64,000 bases of DNA, taken from positions 284,083 to 348,082 of the forward strand of contig NZ_AUCF01000005.1 of the NCBI RefSeq assembly GCF_000429625.1. Direction: 5' to 3'. The notes beneath the pieces are model-generated. The model did no database searches and was not told where the DNA came from. It saw nothing but the letters and a program-made list of their open reading frames with translations. The position numbers and the translations under genes are program-made. This document shows, piece by piece, positions 37,991 to 47,052 of the stretch. This stretch comes from Azospirillum halopraeferens DSM 3675. Its GTDB lineage: Bacteria > Pseudomonadota > Alphaproteobacteria > Azospirillales > Azospirillaceae. The first letter of the stretch is position 1; the number at the start of each line of letters is the position of its first letter.

Positions 37991-39705
37991 GGGGCGGTCT
38001 CCGGCGCGGGGACGGGGTCGGGGGCGATGGTGTAGCTGCCCTTGCCGCGGGCCTTGGCCGCGTACATGGCGGCATCGGCACGGTCGGTCAGTTCCTGCAC
38101 CGATTCGCCGGCGCCGGGCCGGTGCACGGCGATGCCGATCGACAGCCCCAGCGGCTTGTCCGGCGCCGCCGACAGGTGGACCAGGCCGGCGAAACCGGCC
38201 AGCAGGCGATCGGCCACGACGCGGGCGCGCTCGGCGTCGGTGCGGCCCAGCCACAGCACGAATTCGTCGCCGCCCAGGCGCCCCGGCAGATCGCCGGGGC
38301 GCACCCCGTTGGACAGCAGGGCGCCGACGGCCTTCAGCACCGCGTCTCCGTGCTGGTGCCCGCGCAGGTCGTTGACGGCCTTGAAATTGTCCAGGTCGAC
38401 GTAGAGCAGGGCCGAGGGCCCCGTCTCGGTCCGGTTGAGCTGCTCCGCCAGCCGTTCGAAGAAGGTGCGGCGGTTGAACAGACCGGTCAGCCCGTCCCGC
38501 TCCGACAGGCGGCGCAGCCGCTCCTGGTAGGCGAAATGGGCGTGCACGATGCCGATGTGGTCCGCCACCCCGGCGATGAGCTGCCGGTCCTCCTCGTCCC
38601 AGGGATCGCCGTCATCGCCGCGCCACACCGCCACCGCCCCGTTGACGGAGCGCTGGTGCTCGGTCCGGCAGACCATCAGGCGCTCGTTCTCCACCGCGCC
38701 CGGCACCGGCGCCTCCGACGCGGCGGCCCGCGTCAGAAACGGCCGCAGGACCTCGGGCTCCGGCGCCGGGCCGCCGCCGAAATCGGCGACGGGCACCAAT
38801 TCGCCGCCCTCGCCGGCGCGGTAGATCCGGCAACCGTCGGCGCCCAGCGCCCGCACCGTTTCCGCCGCCGCCAGGTCCAGCGCCTCGCCGGCGTCGAGCC
38901 GGTTGCGCAGGGTGTGGACGATGTGGGCCAGCAGCTTTTCCCGGTTGCGCACCCGCGCCAGCTCCGCCGACCGGATCACCGACTCGGTGATGTCGCGGCA
39001 CACGCCCCGGGCACCGACCCAGCGGCCGCCCGCCGCGAACAGCGGCAGGGCCGAAGCGACCACGCAGGCCGGCGAGCCGTCGGCGCATTTCAGCCACAAC
39101 TCGGTCTGGTCGACCGGCCGCCGGCTGTCGAAGGGAAGCGGCAGGTCGCCCCACTCCTCCACCACCAGGTCGCGGGGATCGCGACCGATCAGCGATTCCG
39201 CCCCGTAGCCCAGCGCGCCCTTCGGGGTGACGAAGACGAAACGGCCGTCCGGTCCGGTTTCCCAGGCGAAGTCGCTGGAGATCTCCACCAGGTCCTTGTA
39301 GCGCCGCCGCGACTCGGTCAGCGTCTGGCGAAGCTGGCGTTCCAGGGTGGCGTCCCGGCCGAACAGCAGAATGGAGCCGTCGGATTGAGGCGTCGCCGCC
39401 CATTCCACGATGAGCGTGCCGCGCGCCGCGTTCACGGGGAAAGAGCGCAGGCCGGGGGCCACGCTCGCCCCCTCCAGCCACAGGCGGACCTCGCCGATCC
39501 ACGACGGGTCCTGTTCCAGCAGCAGGGCCGCCGCGGCGTTGGCGGCGGTCACCGTGCCCTCGCCGGCCATCCGCATCGCCGGACCGGGGAAGCCGGCCAG
39601 CACCATGGACACCGCCGCGTCGGTCGCCGACGCGGCGGTGGAACCGGATGCGGAATCGCTTGCGGGGAGCGGTACGGTATCCACGAACAGGTCCGGCGGT
39701 TGCAT
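37987..39705 (-). CDS. PAS-GAF-GGDEF diguanylate cyclase
   Basis: 572 residues from the ATG at 39705; a GTG at 39720 is an alternative. Order: a PAS-like region (about 40-125), a second PAS (about 135-240; SSDFAWETGPDGRFVFVTP), a GAF-like domain (about 255-400), and GGDEF (about 405-560). The active site GRLGGDEF is intact, and RPGD placed five residues before it is an RxxD inhibitory site, so product inhibition is expected. No membrane segment. It is coupled to the DUF2336 gene. Confidence 0.9.
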   Translation of the reverse strand: MQPPDLFVDTVPLPASDSASGSTAASATDAAVSMVLAGFPGPAMRMAGEGTVTAANAAAALLLEQDPSWIGEVRLWLEGASVAPGLRSFPVNAARGTLIVEWAATPQSDGSILLFGRDATLERQLRQTLTESRRRYKDLVEISSDFAWETGPDGRFVFVTPKGALGYGAESLIGRDPRDLVVEEWGDLPLPFDSRRPVDQTELWLKCADGSPACVVASALPLFAAGGRWVGARGVCRDITESVIRSAELARVRNREKLLAHIVHTLRNRLDAGEALDLAAAETVRALGADGCRIYRAGEGGELVPVADFGGGPAPEPEVLRPFLTRAAASEAPVPGAVENERLMVCRTEHQRSVNGAVAVWRGDDGDPWDEEDRQLIAGVADHIGIVHAHFAYQERLRRLSERDGLTGLFNRRTFFERLAEQLNRTETGPSALLYVDLDNFKAVNDLRGHQHGDAVLKAVGALLSNGVRPGDLPGRLGGDEFVLWLGRTDAERARVVADRLLAGFAGLVHLSAAPDKPLGLSIGIAVHRPGAGESVQELTDRADAAMYAAKARGKGSYTIAPDPVPAPETAP

Positions 39706-39817
39706 AATGCGGCGGCTCACCCGTGCAGGCTAACGATGTCCATGCTGCTGCGCAACCGACCCCGGCCTGCGGCGAAACAGCCTTGCCCGAACGGACCGGC
39801 GGCCCCATTGTCGCGGC

Positions 39818-40507
39818 ATGAGCACCGCCCTGACCGACATCGAGGTCTGGATCTTCGACCTCGACAATACCCTCTACCCGGCGTCCTGTAACCTGTTCGC
39901 TCAGGTCGACCGCCGCATAGGGGAGTTCATCGCCATGCATTTCGGCATACCCCGCGATGAGGCGCGGGCCCTGCAGAAACGGTATTTCCGCGACCACGGC
40001 ACGACGTTGCGCGGGCTGATGGTCGAACACGACATCGACCCCGTGCCGTTCCTCGACCACGTGCACGCCATCGACGTGACCCCGGTGCCGCCCAGCCCCC
40101 GGCTGGACCGCGCGCTGGACCGTCTGCCGGGGCGCAAGGTCATCTACACCAACGGCTCCACCCGCCACGCCGCCAACATCACGGACCGGCTGGGGATCAG
40201 CCGCCACTTCGACACCGTCTACGACATCGTCGAGGCCGGCTATGTGCCCAAGCCCGACCCGCGGCCGTACCGCACCCTGGTGGAGCGTCACGGCATCGCC
40301 CCCACCCGCGCCTGCATGGTGGAGGACATCGCCCGCAACCTGGTGCCGGCCCACGCCATGGGGATGACCACCGTGTGGGTGCGCACCGACGCCGACTGGG
40401 CCCGGCCCGACCGGGGCGGGGTGGGCAGCGGCAGCCACATCGACCACGCGGTCGATGATCTGGTGGCCTGGCTGGAAGGCATCGGGACCGCCCCCGAACC
40501 GTCATAA
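39818..40507 (+). CDS. HAD-family pyrimidine 5'-nucleotidase-like phosphatase
   Basis: 229 residues. It has HAD motif I FDLDNTLYP (Asp14, Asp16), motif II YTNGST, motif III Lys (PKPDPRPY) and motif IV VEDIARNL. The FDLDNTLYP start and IYTNGSTRHA fit the SDT1/PHM8-like pyrimidine 5'-nucleotidases of alphaproteobacteria. It probably dephosphorylates nucleoside monophosphates. It is divergent from the GGDEF gene. Confidence 0.88.
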   Translation: MSTALTDIEVWIFDLDNTLYPASCNLFAQVDRRIGEFIAMHFGIPRDEARALQKRYFRDHGTTLRGLMVEHDIDPVPFLDHVHAIDVTPVPPSPRLDRALDRLPGRKVIYTNGSTRHAANITDRLGISRHFDTVYDIVEAGYVPKPDPRPYRTLVERHGIAPTRACMVEDIARNLVPAHAMGMTTVWVRTDADWARPDRGGVGSGSHIDHAVDDLVAWLEGIGTAPEPS

Positions 40508-40987
40508 GAATGCGATGCCGACGTGAAAATGGCGAGGAAGCGCCGGCTTCCCCGCCATCTTTCGCGGGCGTTACCGGGGGAAGACCCACACCGATCGCCC
40601 TATGTCGGCGCCTTTGAAGGCGCTCGGTTTGGTGACGTTCCTCCCCAACTCGGGCCTCGACGGCGCAAGCGGCACTGTCGGCGACTATAGTCCAGTATCA
40701 TGGCCTGTTTGGCAAGGGCAAAGACGCCGGTTCCATCCGATTTTCAGAAGAATCGGGCGAAGCGCGTGAGGAATTACGCCGGACGGACCCGCCAAGCTCT
40801 TGGGTGGGGCATCCCCGAAAGAATTTGTGCACCGCAATATAAGGTTTTTGGTCGCTTTCACTGTGGCTGCTCCGTTCGACAGCGTGCGTCTCGTATGGTA
40901 GTCCGCGCCGGGCTGCGCGGTTGACAAGCCGCCGGTCGCCGGCCCATGTTTCGCCGCTTTTCCGCCTTCGGACGCCAGGGGATCCCC
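40508..40987. other. Long gap before dapD, possible promoter
   Basis: 480 bp without a convincing gene. A 74-codon frame at 40700-40924 has no recognisable content. The middle (about 40820-40860) is A+T-rich for this genome. TTGACA at 40921-40926 with CATGTT at 40945-40950 (18-bp spacing) is a possible promoter for dapD, whose ATG is at 40988. An untranslated RNA cannot be excluded. Confidence 0.4.
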
Positions 40988-41830
40988 ATGACCGACGCCA
41001 CGCTCCAATCCGCCATCGACGCCGCGTGGGAGACGCGCGACACGCTCAACCCGTCGACCACCGGCGCCGTGCGCGAGGCGGTGGACGAGGCGCTGGCCGG
41101 CCTGGACGCCGGCACCCTGCGGGTGGCGCACAAGACGGACGAGGGCTGGCAGGTCAACCAGTGGCTGAAGAAGGCGGTGCTGCTGTCCTTCCGCCTCAAC
41201 GACATGGGGATCATCGAAGGCGGCCCCGGCGGTGCGGTGTGGTTCGACAAGGTGCCGTCGAAGTTCGCCGGCTGGGACGACGCCCGCTTCCGGGCCGCGG
41301 GCTTCCGCGCCGTTCCCGGCTGCGTGGTGCGGCGCTCCGCCTACATCGCCCCCGGCGTCGTGCTGATGCCGAGCTTCGTGAACCTCGGCGCGCGCGTTGA
41401 TTCCGGCACCATGGTGGACACCTGGGCGACGGTGGGAAGCTGCGCCCAGATCGGCCGCAACGTCCACCTGTCGGGCGGCGTCGGCATCGGCGGCGTGCTG
41501 GAGCCTCTGCAGGCCAACCCTGTGATCATCGAGGACGACTGCTTCATCGGTGCCCGGTCCGAGGTGGTGGAGGGCGTGATCGTCGAGCAGGGCTCGGTCC
41601 TCTCCATGGGCGTCTTCATCAGCGCCACCACCCGGATCATCGACCGCGCCACCGGCGAGGTGTTCGTGGGCCGGGTGCCGGCCTATTCGGTGGTGGTCCC
41701 CGGCACCATGCCCGGCAAGCCGTTGCCCGACGGGTCGCCCGGTCCCAACCTGGCCTGCGGCGTCATCGTCAAGCGGGTGGATGCGCAGACGCGCGCCAAG
41801 ACCTCCATCAACGAACTGCTGCGCGACTGA
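40988..41830 (+). CDS. dapD: 2,3,4,5-tetrahydropyridine-2,6-dicarboxylate N-succinyltransferase
   Basis: 280 residues from the ATG at 40988. It adds succinyl from succinyl-CoA in the lysine/diaminopimelate pathway. The middle holds hexapeptide repeats of a left-handed beta helix ([37 protein letters not shown]), and [20 protein letters not shown] is characteristic. Its stop overlaps the dapE start by one base (TGATG). Confidence 0.97.
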   Translation: MTDATLQSAIDAAWETRDTLNPSTTGAVREAVDEALAGLDAGTLRVAHKTDEGWQVNQWLKKAVLLSFRLNDMGIIEGGPGGAVWFDKVPSKFAGWDDARFRAAGFRAVPGCVVRRSAYIAPGVVLMPSFVNLGARVDSGTMVDTWATVGSCAQIGRNVHLSGGVGIGGVLEPLQANPVIIEDDCFIGARSEVVEGVIVEQGSVLSMGVFISATTRIIDRATGEVFVGRVPAYSVVVPGTMPGKPLPDGSPGPNLACGVIVKRVDAQTRAKTSINELLRD

Positions 41831-43014
41831 TGATCGCCCTTGCGTCCCCCGACGATCCCGTCGCGCTGGCCCGCGCCCTCATCCGCTGCCCCAGCGTGAC
41901 GCCGGCCGACGCCGGCGCGCTGGACGTGCTGGGGACGGCGCTGGAGCGGCTGGGCTTCGCCTGCCACCGCCTGCGCTTCGAGGAGCCGGGGACGGAGCCG
42001 GTGGACAACCTCTACGCCCGGCTGGGGACGCAGGGCCCCAACCTCTGCTTCGCCGGGCACACCGACGTGGTGCCGCCCGGCGATCCCGCGGGCTGGTCGG
42101 TGGACCCGTTCGCCGCGGAGATCCATGCCGGCAACCTCTACGGCCGCGGCGCCGTCGACATGAAAAGCGCCATCGCCGCCTTCGTCGCGGCGGTGGCGCG
42201 GGCGCTGACGGCCGGCGGCCCGCCCGCCGGCTCCATCAGCCTGCTGATCACCGGCGACGAGGAGGGCATGGCCATCAACGGCACCCGCAAGGTGCTGTCC
42301 TGGCTGCGCGAACGGGGCGAGCGCATCGACGCCTGCCTGGTGGGGGAGCCCACCAACCCCCGCCGCCTCGGTGACATGATGAAGATCGGCCGGCGCGGCA
42401 GCTTCACCGGACGGTTGAGCGTGCAGGGCATCCAGGGCCACGTCGCCTACCCGCACCTGGCGGACAATCCGCTGCCGCGGCTGGTGCGCATGCTCGACGC
42501 CATCACCCGCGACCCGCTGGACGCGGGCAATGCCCATTTCCAGCCCTCGACCCTGGCGCTCACCACCATCGACGTGGGCAACCCGTCCAACAACGTGATC
42601 CCCGCCCTGGGCAAGGCCACCTTCAACATCCGCTTCAACGACCTGCACACCCCCGCGGCGCTGGAGGCGTGGCTGCGCCGCACGTTCGACGCCGTGGGCG
42701 GGGCGTACGATCTGGACTGCTATTGCAGCGGCGAGTCCTTCCTGACGCCGCCGGGCCCCCTGACCGAACTGGTGGCCGATGCGGTGGCGGAGGTGACCGG
42801 CCACCGCCCGGAGTATTCGACCACCGGCGGCACCTCGGACGCGCGTTTCATCAAGGATCATTGCCCGGTGGTGGAGTTCGGCCTGGTCGGGCAGACCATG
42901 CACAAGGTGGACGAACACGTCGCCCTGGACGACCTGGCGGCGCTGACCGACATCTATGGCGCCATCATCCGCGACGCCTTCGTCCGGCTGGCACCGACGC
43001 AACCGTCCGCGTGA
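41830..43014 (+). CDS. dapE: Succinyl-diaminopimelate desuccinylase
   Basis: 394 residues. It is the M20-family dizinc hydrolase two steps after DapD. Metal and catalytic residues are visible: His77 and Asp79 ([12 protein letters not shown]), Asp110 (GAVDMKS), Glu144/Glu145 (TGDEEG) and the C-terminal His in [10 protein letters not shown]. It is translationally coupled to dapD. Confidence 0.97.
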   Translation: MIALASPDDPVALARALIRCPSVTPADAGALDVLGTALERLGFACHRLRFEEPGTEPVDNLYARLGTQGPNLCFAGHTDVVPPGDPAGWSVDPFAAEIHAGNLYGRGAVDMKSAIAAFVAAVARALTAGGPPAGSISLLITGDEEGMAINGTRKVLSWLRERGERIDACLVGEPTNPRRLGDMMKIGRRGSFTGRLSVQGIQGHVAYPHLADNPLPRLVRMLDAITRDPLDAGNAHFQPSTLALTTIDVGNPSNNVIPALGKATFNIRFNDLHTPAALEAWLRRTFDAVGGAYDLDCYCSGESFLTPPGPLTELVADAVAEVTGHRPEYSTTGGTSDARFIKDHCPVVEFGLVGQTMHKVDEHVALDDLAALTDIYGAIIRDAFVRLAPTQPSA

Positions 43015-43024
43015 CACCCCCGAC

Positions 43025-43597
43025 ATGATCACCCTGACCGCCCGGGACTTCGCCTATTCGGTGTTCGGCGCCTTCCGACTGGCGCGGTTCGACGCGGCCG
43101 GGCTCGACTACTTCGACCGCACGCCGGAAGGGGCGGCGAAGTCCTTCTACGCCGCCCTGGTGGTGCTGCCGGCCTACGCCGTGCTGCTGAGCCTGCGCCT
43201 GTGGGAAGAGATGCAGACCGTGCCGGTCATGCATTTCCTGGTGGTGGAGTCCATCGCCTACGTGGTGAGCTGGACCGCCTTTCCGGTGGCGATGATCACC
43301 ATCGCCGCCATGCTCGACCGCGCCGACCGCTACACCGGCTTCCTGTGCGCCTACAATTGGTCGTCGGTCGTGCAGATGAGCGTCTATCTCCCGGCCGTCC
43401 TGCTGGCCGAAAGCGCCCTGCTGCCCTCCGGCATCGCCGAAGGGGTGGTGTTCGGCGCGATGATGGCGATGCTGACCTACCAGTGGTTCGTGATGCGCAC
43501 GTCCCTGGACATCGCCGGCCCGACCGCGGCGGCGCTGCTGCTGCTGGACCTCTTCCTCTCGGCCCTCATCACCGACTATGCCGACGGGTTGCTCTGA
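43025..43597 (+). CDS. Multi-pass membrane protein downstream of dapE
   Basis: 190 residues with about five hydrophobic segments (near 45-60, 70-98, 118-135, 140-160, 168-185). The N-terminus TARDFAYSVFGAFRLARFD is cytoplasmic. It begins 10 bp after dapE and is likely co-transcribed. The layout is reminiscent of Yip1-type membrane proteins, but I cannot assign a family. Function is unknown. Confidence 0.7.
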   Translation: MITLTARDFAYSVFGAFRLARFDAAGLDYFDRTPEGAAKSFYAALVVLPAYAVLLSLRLWEEMQTVPVMHFLVVESIAYVVSWTAFPVAMITIAAMLDRADRYTGFLCAYNWSSVVQMSVYLPAVLLAESALLPSGIAEGVVFGAMMAMLTYQWFVMRTSLDIAGPTAAALLLLDLFLSALITDYADGLL

Positions 43598-43691
43598 ACC
43601 TTGCGGGGCTGCCCGTCCGACTCCCTTGCACGGTGCGTGACAACACCGTTACGCTTCGGTGACGGATTCGTTGCCGAGGGGGACCCGGAGC

Positions 43692-43922
43692 ATGTTCCAG
43701 TTGTTCGTGGTGGCCTGCGTCGCCCTGCGGGCGTGCGAGTACATGACGGTGCCCCTCCCCTACCCCACGGAAGCGCGCTGCGCCCAGCAAGCCGCCATCC
43801 TGGCGGGCATGGTCCGCGCCCGGCACCAATACCGCGAGCTGTCCTACGAGTACCGGTGCACCGCCACCGATCGCCGGCAGGTCGCCGGCACCGCCCCGCC
43901 ATCCCCCGGCCCCCGGGAGTGA
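43692..43922 (+). CDS. Small exported protein, Cys-containing
   Basis: 76 residues from the ATG at 43692 (MFQLFVVACVALRACEYM), preceded by a GGAG stretch. The N-terminus is a short hydrophobic export signal. Cys residues at about 14, 31 and 56 (RACEYM, EARCAQQ, YRCTATD) may form disulfides. I do not recognise the family. Confidence 0.55.
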   Translation: MFQLFVVACVALRACEYMTVPLPYPTEARCAQQAAILAGMVRARHQYRELSYEYRCTATDRRQVAGTAPPSPGPRE

Positions 43923-43953
43923 GGCGGCCGGCTCTCACGGGAGGGGAAGCGGT

Positions 43954-44253
43954 TCAGCCGGCCGCCGCCTTGCGGCCGAGCGGGACGTCCAGAGCAAGCT
44001 GATCGCTCCGGCCGTCAAGGCGGGCGATCTCCGATATCCACGCGACGCCGGTCATCTCCTCAATCGGCTGCTGCTCGGCCTCGATCCGCTTCAGCGTGCC
44101 GTGTTCAGGGCCGTTGATGCGCCCTTCGAGACGGGCGATGTCCTCCTTGGTCGCAAAGCGCTCCAGGTCCTTTTTCGTGGCAAGCGTCGGCAACACCTCG
44201 TCGAAGCGTTGGATCAGCCCGCCGAGCAGGCGCTTGAGGTCCTCGTCGGCCAA
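43954..44253 (-). CDS. Small coiled-coil protein
   Basis: 99 residues starting at TTG 44253. The segment LATKKDLERFATKEDIARLEGR repeats a (T)K(x)DL/I pattern predicting a helical coiled coil, as in many small proteins of alphaproteobacteria with repeated TKxD units. The C-terminus is short and basic. No function is apparent, and the non-ATG start and lack of a clear partner make it tentative. Confidence 0.45.
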   Translation of the reverse strand: MADEDLKRLLGGLIQRFDEVLPTLATKKDLERFATKEDIARLEGRINGPEHGTLKRIEAEQQPIEEMTGVAWISEIARLDGRSDQLALDVPLGRKAAAG

Positions 44254-44318
44254 GAGCCCCCCGCGAATACAAACGCGTGCAAAATAGCACGGTCACTCGC
44301 GCCGATGGAAGGGCCGGC

Positions 44319-45350
44319 CTAGCCGCCGACGCGCCCGCTCACGCCGGCGTCGGCGAAGGTCGCCATGCCCGCGTGGCAGGCCGCCGCCGCCCGCAGGACG
44401 GGGATGGCGAGCGCCGCCCCCGACCCCTCGCCCAGGCGCATGCCGAGGTCAAGCAGCGGCTGCTTGCCGATGGCCTCCAACAAGCGGGCGTGGCCGGGCT
44501 CGACCGAGCGGTGGGCGACGACGCAATGGTCCAGGGCCCGGCGGTCGGCCTTGTGCAGGACCGCCGCCGCCGCGGTGCAGGCATAGCCGTCCAGCACCAC
44601 CGGCACACGCGCCATGCGCGCCGCCAGGATCGCCCCGGCGATGGCCGCCAGCTCATAGCCGCCCAGGCGCCGCAGCGCCTCGAACGGATCGTCCCGGGCC
44701 TCGGGGTTGGCCGCGAGGCCCGCCTCCACCGCGGCCACCTTGCGCTCCAGCCCGGCGTCGTCGACACCGGTGCCGCGGCCCACCCAGTCGCGCGCGGCCC
44801 CGCCGAACAGGGCGTGCGACAGGGCGGCGGCCGACGTGGAGTTGCCGATGCCCATCTCGCCCAGCGCCAGCAGGTGGATGCCCATCTCCGCCGCCATCAT
44901 GCCGTAGGCCATGGCGCGGCAGCATTCCTCCTCGTCCATGGCGGGGGCGGTGGTGAAGTCGCGGGTCGGGTGCTCCAGGTCCAGCTCGTAGACGCGCAGG
45001 TCGGCATCCGCCACCTCGCACAGCCGATTCACCGCAGCCCCGCCGTTCTGGAAATTGGCGACCATCTGCGCCGTCACATCCGCCGGGAAGGCGGAAACGC
45101 CGCGGGCCGCCACACCGTGATTGCCGGCGAACACCGCGACGCGCGGGCGCTGGATGACGGGCGGGTGCTGGCCCTGCCAGGTCGCCAGCCACTCCGCCAG
45201 GCCCTCCAGGCGGCCGAGCGCGCCGGCCGGCTTGGTGAGCTGGCGCTCGCGCTGCACGGCGGCGGTACCCGCATCCAGGTCGGGGCCCGGCAGGTTGCGG
45301 ACGAGCGCGCGGATCTCCTCGAACGACAGGGCGGGCTGCGGTTGGCTCAT
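44319..45350 (-). CDS. cobT: Nicotinate-nucleotide--dimethylbenzimidazole phosphoribosyltransferase
   Basis: 343 residues from the ATG at 45350. It makes alpha-ribazole phosphate for the lower ligand of B12 (CobT in Salmonella naming, CobU in Pseudomonas denitrificans naming; not the cobaltochelatase CobT at 7.1 kb). KPAGALGRLEGLAEWLATWQ, FAGNHGVAARGVSAFP, GEMGIGNSTSAAAL and the catalytic Glu in GMRLGEGSGAA are present. I see no cobalamin riboswitch in the short upstream gap. Confidence 0.96.
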   Translation of the reverse strand: MSQPQPALSFEEIRALVRNLPGPDLDAGTAAVQRERQLTKPAGALGRLEGLAEWLATWQGQHPPVIQRPRVAVFAGNHGVAARGVSAFPADVTAQMVANFQNGGAAVNRLCEVADADLRVYELDLEHPTRDFTTAPAMDEEECCRAMAYGMMAAEMGIHLLALGEMGIGNSTSAAALSHALFGGAARDWVGRGTGVDDAGLERKVAAVEAGLAANPEARDDPFEALRRLGGYELAAIAGAILAARMARVPVVLDGYACTAAAAVLHKADRRALDHCVVAHRSVEPGHARLLEAIGKQPLLDLGMRLGEGSGAALAIPVLRAAAACHAGMATFADAGVSGRVGG

Positions 45351-45500
45351 GGCGGTGCACCGGACGGAGGACGGGAGGAAAGGCCGGGACATTGGCAGGA
45401 AACCGCCGGCCCGTCAAAGGCTGCGGGGCACGCCATCTCCTGGCGCATCGCGCCCGCCGTGCCCACAATAGCTGCCGGTGCGAAGCGAGGAACGAACGGC

Positions 45501-45791
45501 ATGGAACAGGACGAACCCCGGGCGGTGCGGGTCCGTATCCACGGGCGGGTGCAGGGGGTGTGGTACCGCGGCTGGACGGTGGAGCGGGCGACCGGGCTGG
45601 GCCTGCGCGGCTGGGTGCGCAACCGCGCCGACGGAACGGTGGAGGCGGTGTTCGCCGGCTCCGGCGACGCGGTGGAACGGATGCTCGTGGACTGCCGCGC
45701 CGGCCCGCCGGCCGCCCGTGTCGTCCACATCGCGGTGGAACCGGCCGAGGACCCCGGCCCCGGCGGCTTCGCGCAACGGCCCACCGCATGA
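45501..45791 (+). CDS. acyP: Acylphosphatase
   Basis: 96 residues. It hydrolyses carboxyl phosphates. The active-site loop GRVQGVWYRGW supplies Arg23, and GWVRNRADGTVEAV supplies Asn41; both residues needed for catalysis are present. The family usually has GVGFR where this protein has GVWYR. It is divergent from the phosphoribosyltransferase gene. Confidence 0.92.
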   Translation: MEQDEPRAVRVRIHGRVQGVWYRGWTVERATGLGLRGWVRNRADGTVEAVFAGSGDAVERMLVDCRAGPPAARVVHIAVEPAEDPGPGGFAQRPTA

Positions 45792-45853
45792 GGAGCGATT
45801 AGGGATTCGTTAGCCACGATTCCCTACCCTGCCGGAACAGGGCCGGCGGAAGG

Positions 45854-46360
45854 ATGAGCATGGGCACGATGAACGCGGCACGGGCGGCGCTGGCCGGGCT
45901 GCTTCTCCTGGCCGCACCCGCGGCGCGCTCCGGCCCGCTGGAGCGCACCGATCCCGGACACATGGCGCCGCTGCCGCCGGGCGGATACGACCTGCCGCTC
46001 AGCCCGCCGGTCATGCGCTTCCCGCTGCCGCCGCAGTGGGTGACCATCCGGGTGAACCAGGACTGGCGCACCGCCGGGCGCATCGACAAGGAGCTGTCCA
46101 AGGCCTGCGCCGAACGCCGCTTCCGCGAGCTGCTGCCGATGCGCTTCCGCGCCATCTTCAAGCGCGACGTGCTGGGGGTGGCGTTCGGCCACGGCCTGAA
46201 CCTGCGCGACGAGGGGAAGCTGGCCGATCCGCGGATGATCTACCTGTTCCGCAACGGCGACAGCACCGGCTGCATCGTCGTCGCCATGACCAACGAGGAC
46301 GCCCGGCTGCTCCAGCGCATCGCCGACGAGGAGCAAAGGGTCGGCGCGCCGGGGCGATAG
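45854..46360 (+). CDS. Exported protein of unknown function
   Basis: 168 residues. The signal peptide spans about residues 7-27 (AARAALAGLLLLAAPAARSG). The mature part has PPQWVTIRVNQDWRTAGRID and MRFRAIFKRDVLGVAFGHGL. Two Cys residues may pair. I do not recognise the family. It is convergent with the phosphatase gene. Confidence 0.65.
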   Translation: MSMGTMNAARAALAGLLLLAAPAARSGPLERTDPGHMAPLPPGGYDLPLSPPVMRFPLPPQWVTIRVNQDWRTAGRIDKELSKACAERRFRELLPMRFRAIFKRDVLGVAFGHGLNLRDEGKLADPRMIYLFRNGDSTGCIVVAMTNEDARLLQRIADEEQRVGAPGR

Positions 46361-46373
46361 GGCCGGCGGCACC

Positions 46374-47036
46374 TCACCCTTCCGGCAACACCGCCCCCGG
46401 CGGCAGGTTGACACCGGACACGCGCCAGGCCGGGGGATGGCCGTCCACCGCGATGTGGTCGATCCGGGTCAGCGACAGGGTGTCGATGCGCAGGCGCAGC
46501 GCCGCCTCGGGGTCCAGGGACAGGGCGTGGGCCAGGGCGGCGCGGATCGACCCGCCATGGGCCACCGCCACCACGTCGTCCCCGGCGTGGGCGGCGGTCC
46601 GGCGCTCCAGCGCAGCACCGACGCGGGCGACCACGTCGGCGAAGCTCTCGCCCCCCGGCGGCCGCTCGCTGGCCGGGGCGATCCAGAAGCGGTGGACGGT
46701 GGCGTCGCCGCGGGCGTGCAACTCGTCATGGGTCAGGCCGGTCCAGGCGCCGAAATGCTGCTCGGCCAGGTCGGGCTCCACCGCCGGCTCGGACAGCGGG
46801 TCCGGGAGTCCGGCGGCGCGGATGGCGGCGGCCCGGATGGCCGCGGCGGTCAGCCCGGTGCGCAGCAGTTGGGTCACCAGCCACACCGCGCCGCGCGGCA
46901 GCCCGCCGGCCAGGGCCGCGAAGGCGTCGGCGTTGCCGGTGTCGCAGTCGATGTCCGACTGCCCGTAGATCAGCCGGCGGGGGTTCACCACCGGAGCGTG
47001 GCGGATCAGCCACCAGCGCGTCGTCACCACCGTCAT
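46374..47036 (-). CDS. cobC: Histidine phosphatase, probable alpha-ribazole phosphatase
   Basis: 220 residues from the ATG at 47036. It has the phosphohistidine motif LIRHAP (His13), the family Glu region (LAEQHFGAWTGL) and the second His in VVAVAHGGSIRAAL. The FGAWTG and GGESF segments are those of CobC-like enzymes that dephosphorylate alpha-ribazole phosphate. Its place directly downstream of cobV supports this role; the start lies 16 bp after the cobV stop. Confidence 0.82.
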   Translation of the reverse strand: MTVVTTRWWLIRHAPVVNPRRLIYGQSDIDCDTGNADAFAALAGGLPRGAVWLVTQLLRTGLTAAAIRAAAIRAAGLPDPLSEPAVEPDLAEQHFGAWTGLTHDELHARGDATVHRFWIAPASERPPGGESFADVVARVGAALERRTAAHAGDDVVAVAHGGSIRAALAHALSLDPEAALRLRIDTLSLTRIDHIAVDGHPPAWRVSGVNLPPGAVLPEG

Positions 47037-47052
47037 CGGGTCCTCGTCATCC

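Noticed and set aside
40700..40924. 74-codon frame in the gap before dapD
   Set aside because: No recognisable domain, no Shine-Dalgarno and atypical composition; more likely chance than a gene.
45351..45500. Possible cobalamin riboswitch upstream of the phosphoribosyltransferase gene
   Set aside because: The gap is short and I do not see the conserved B12-box or core sequences on the minus strand.
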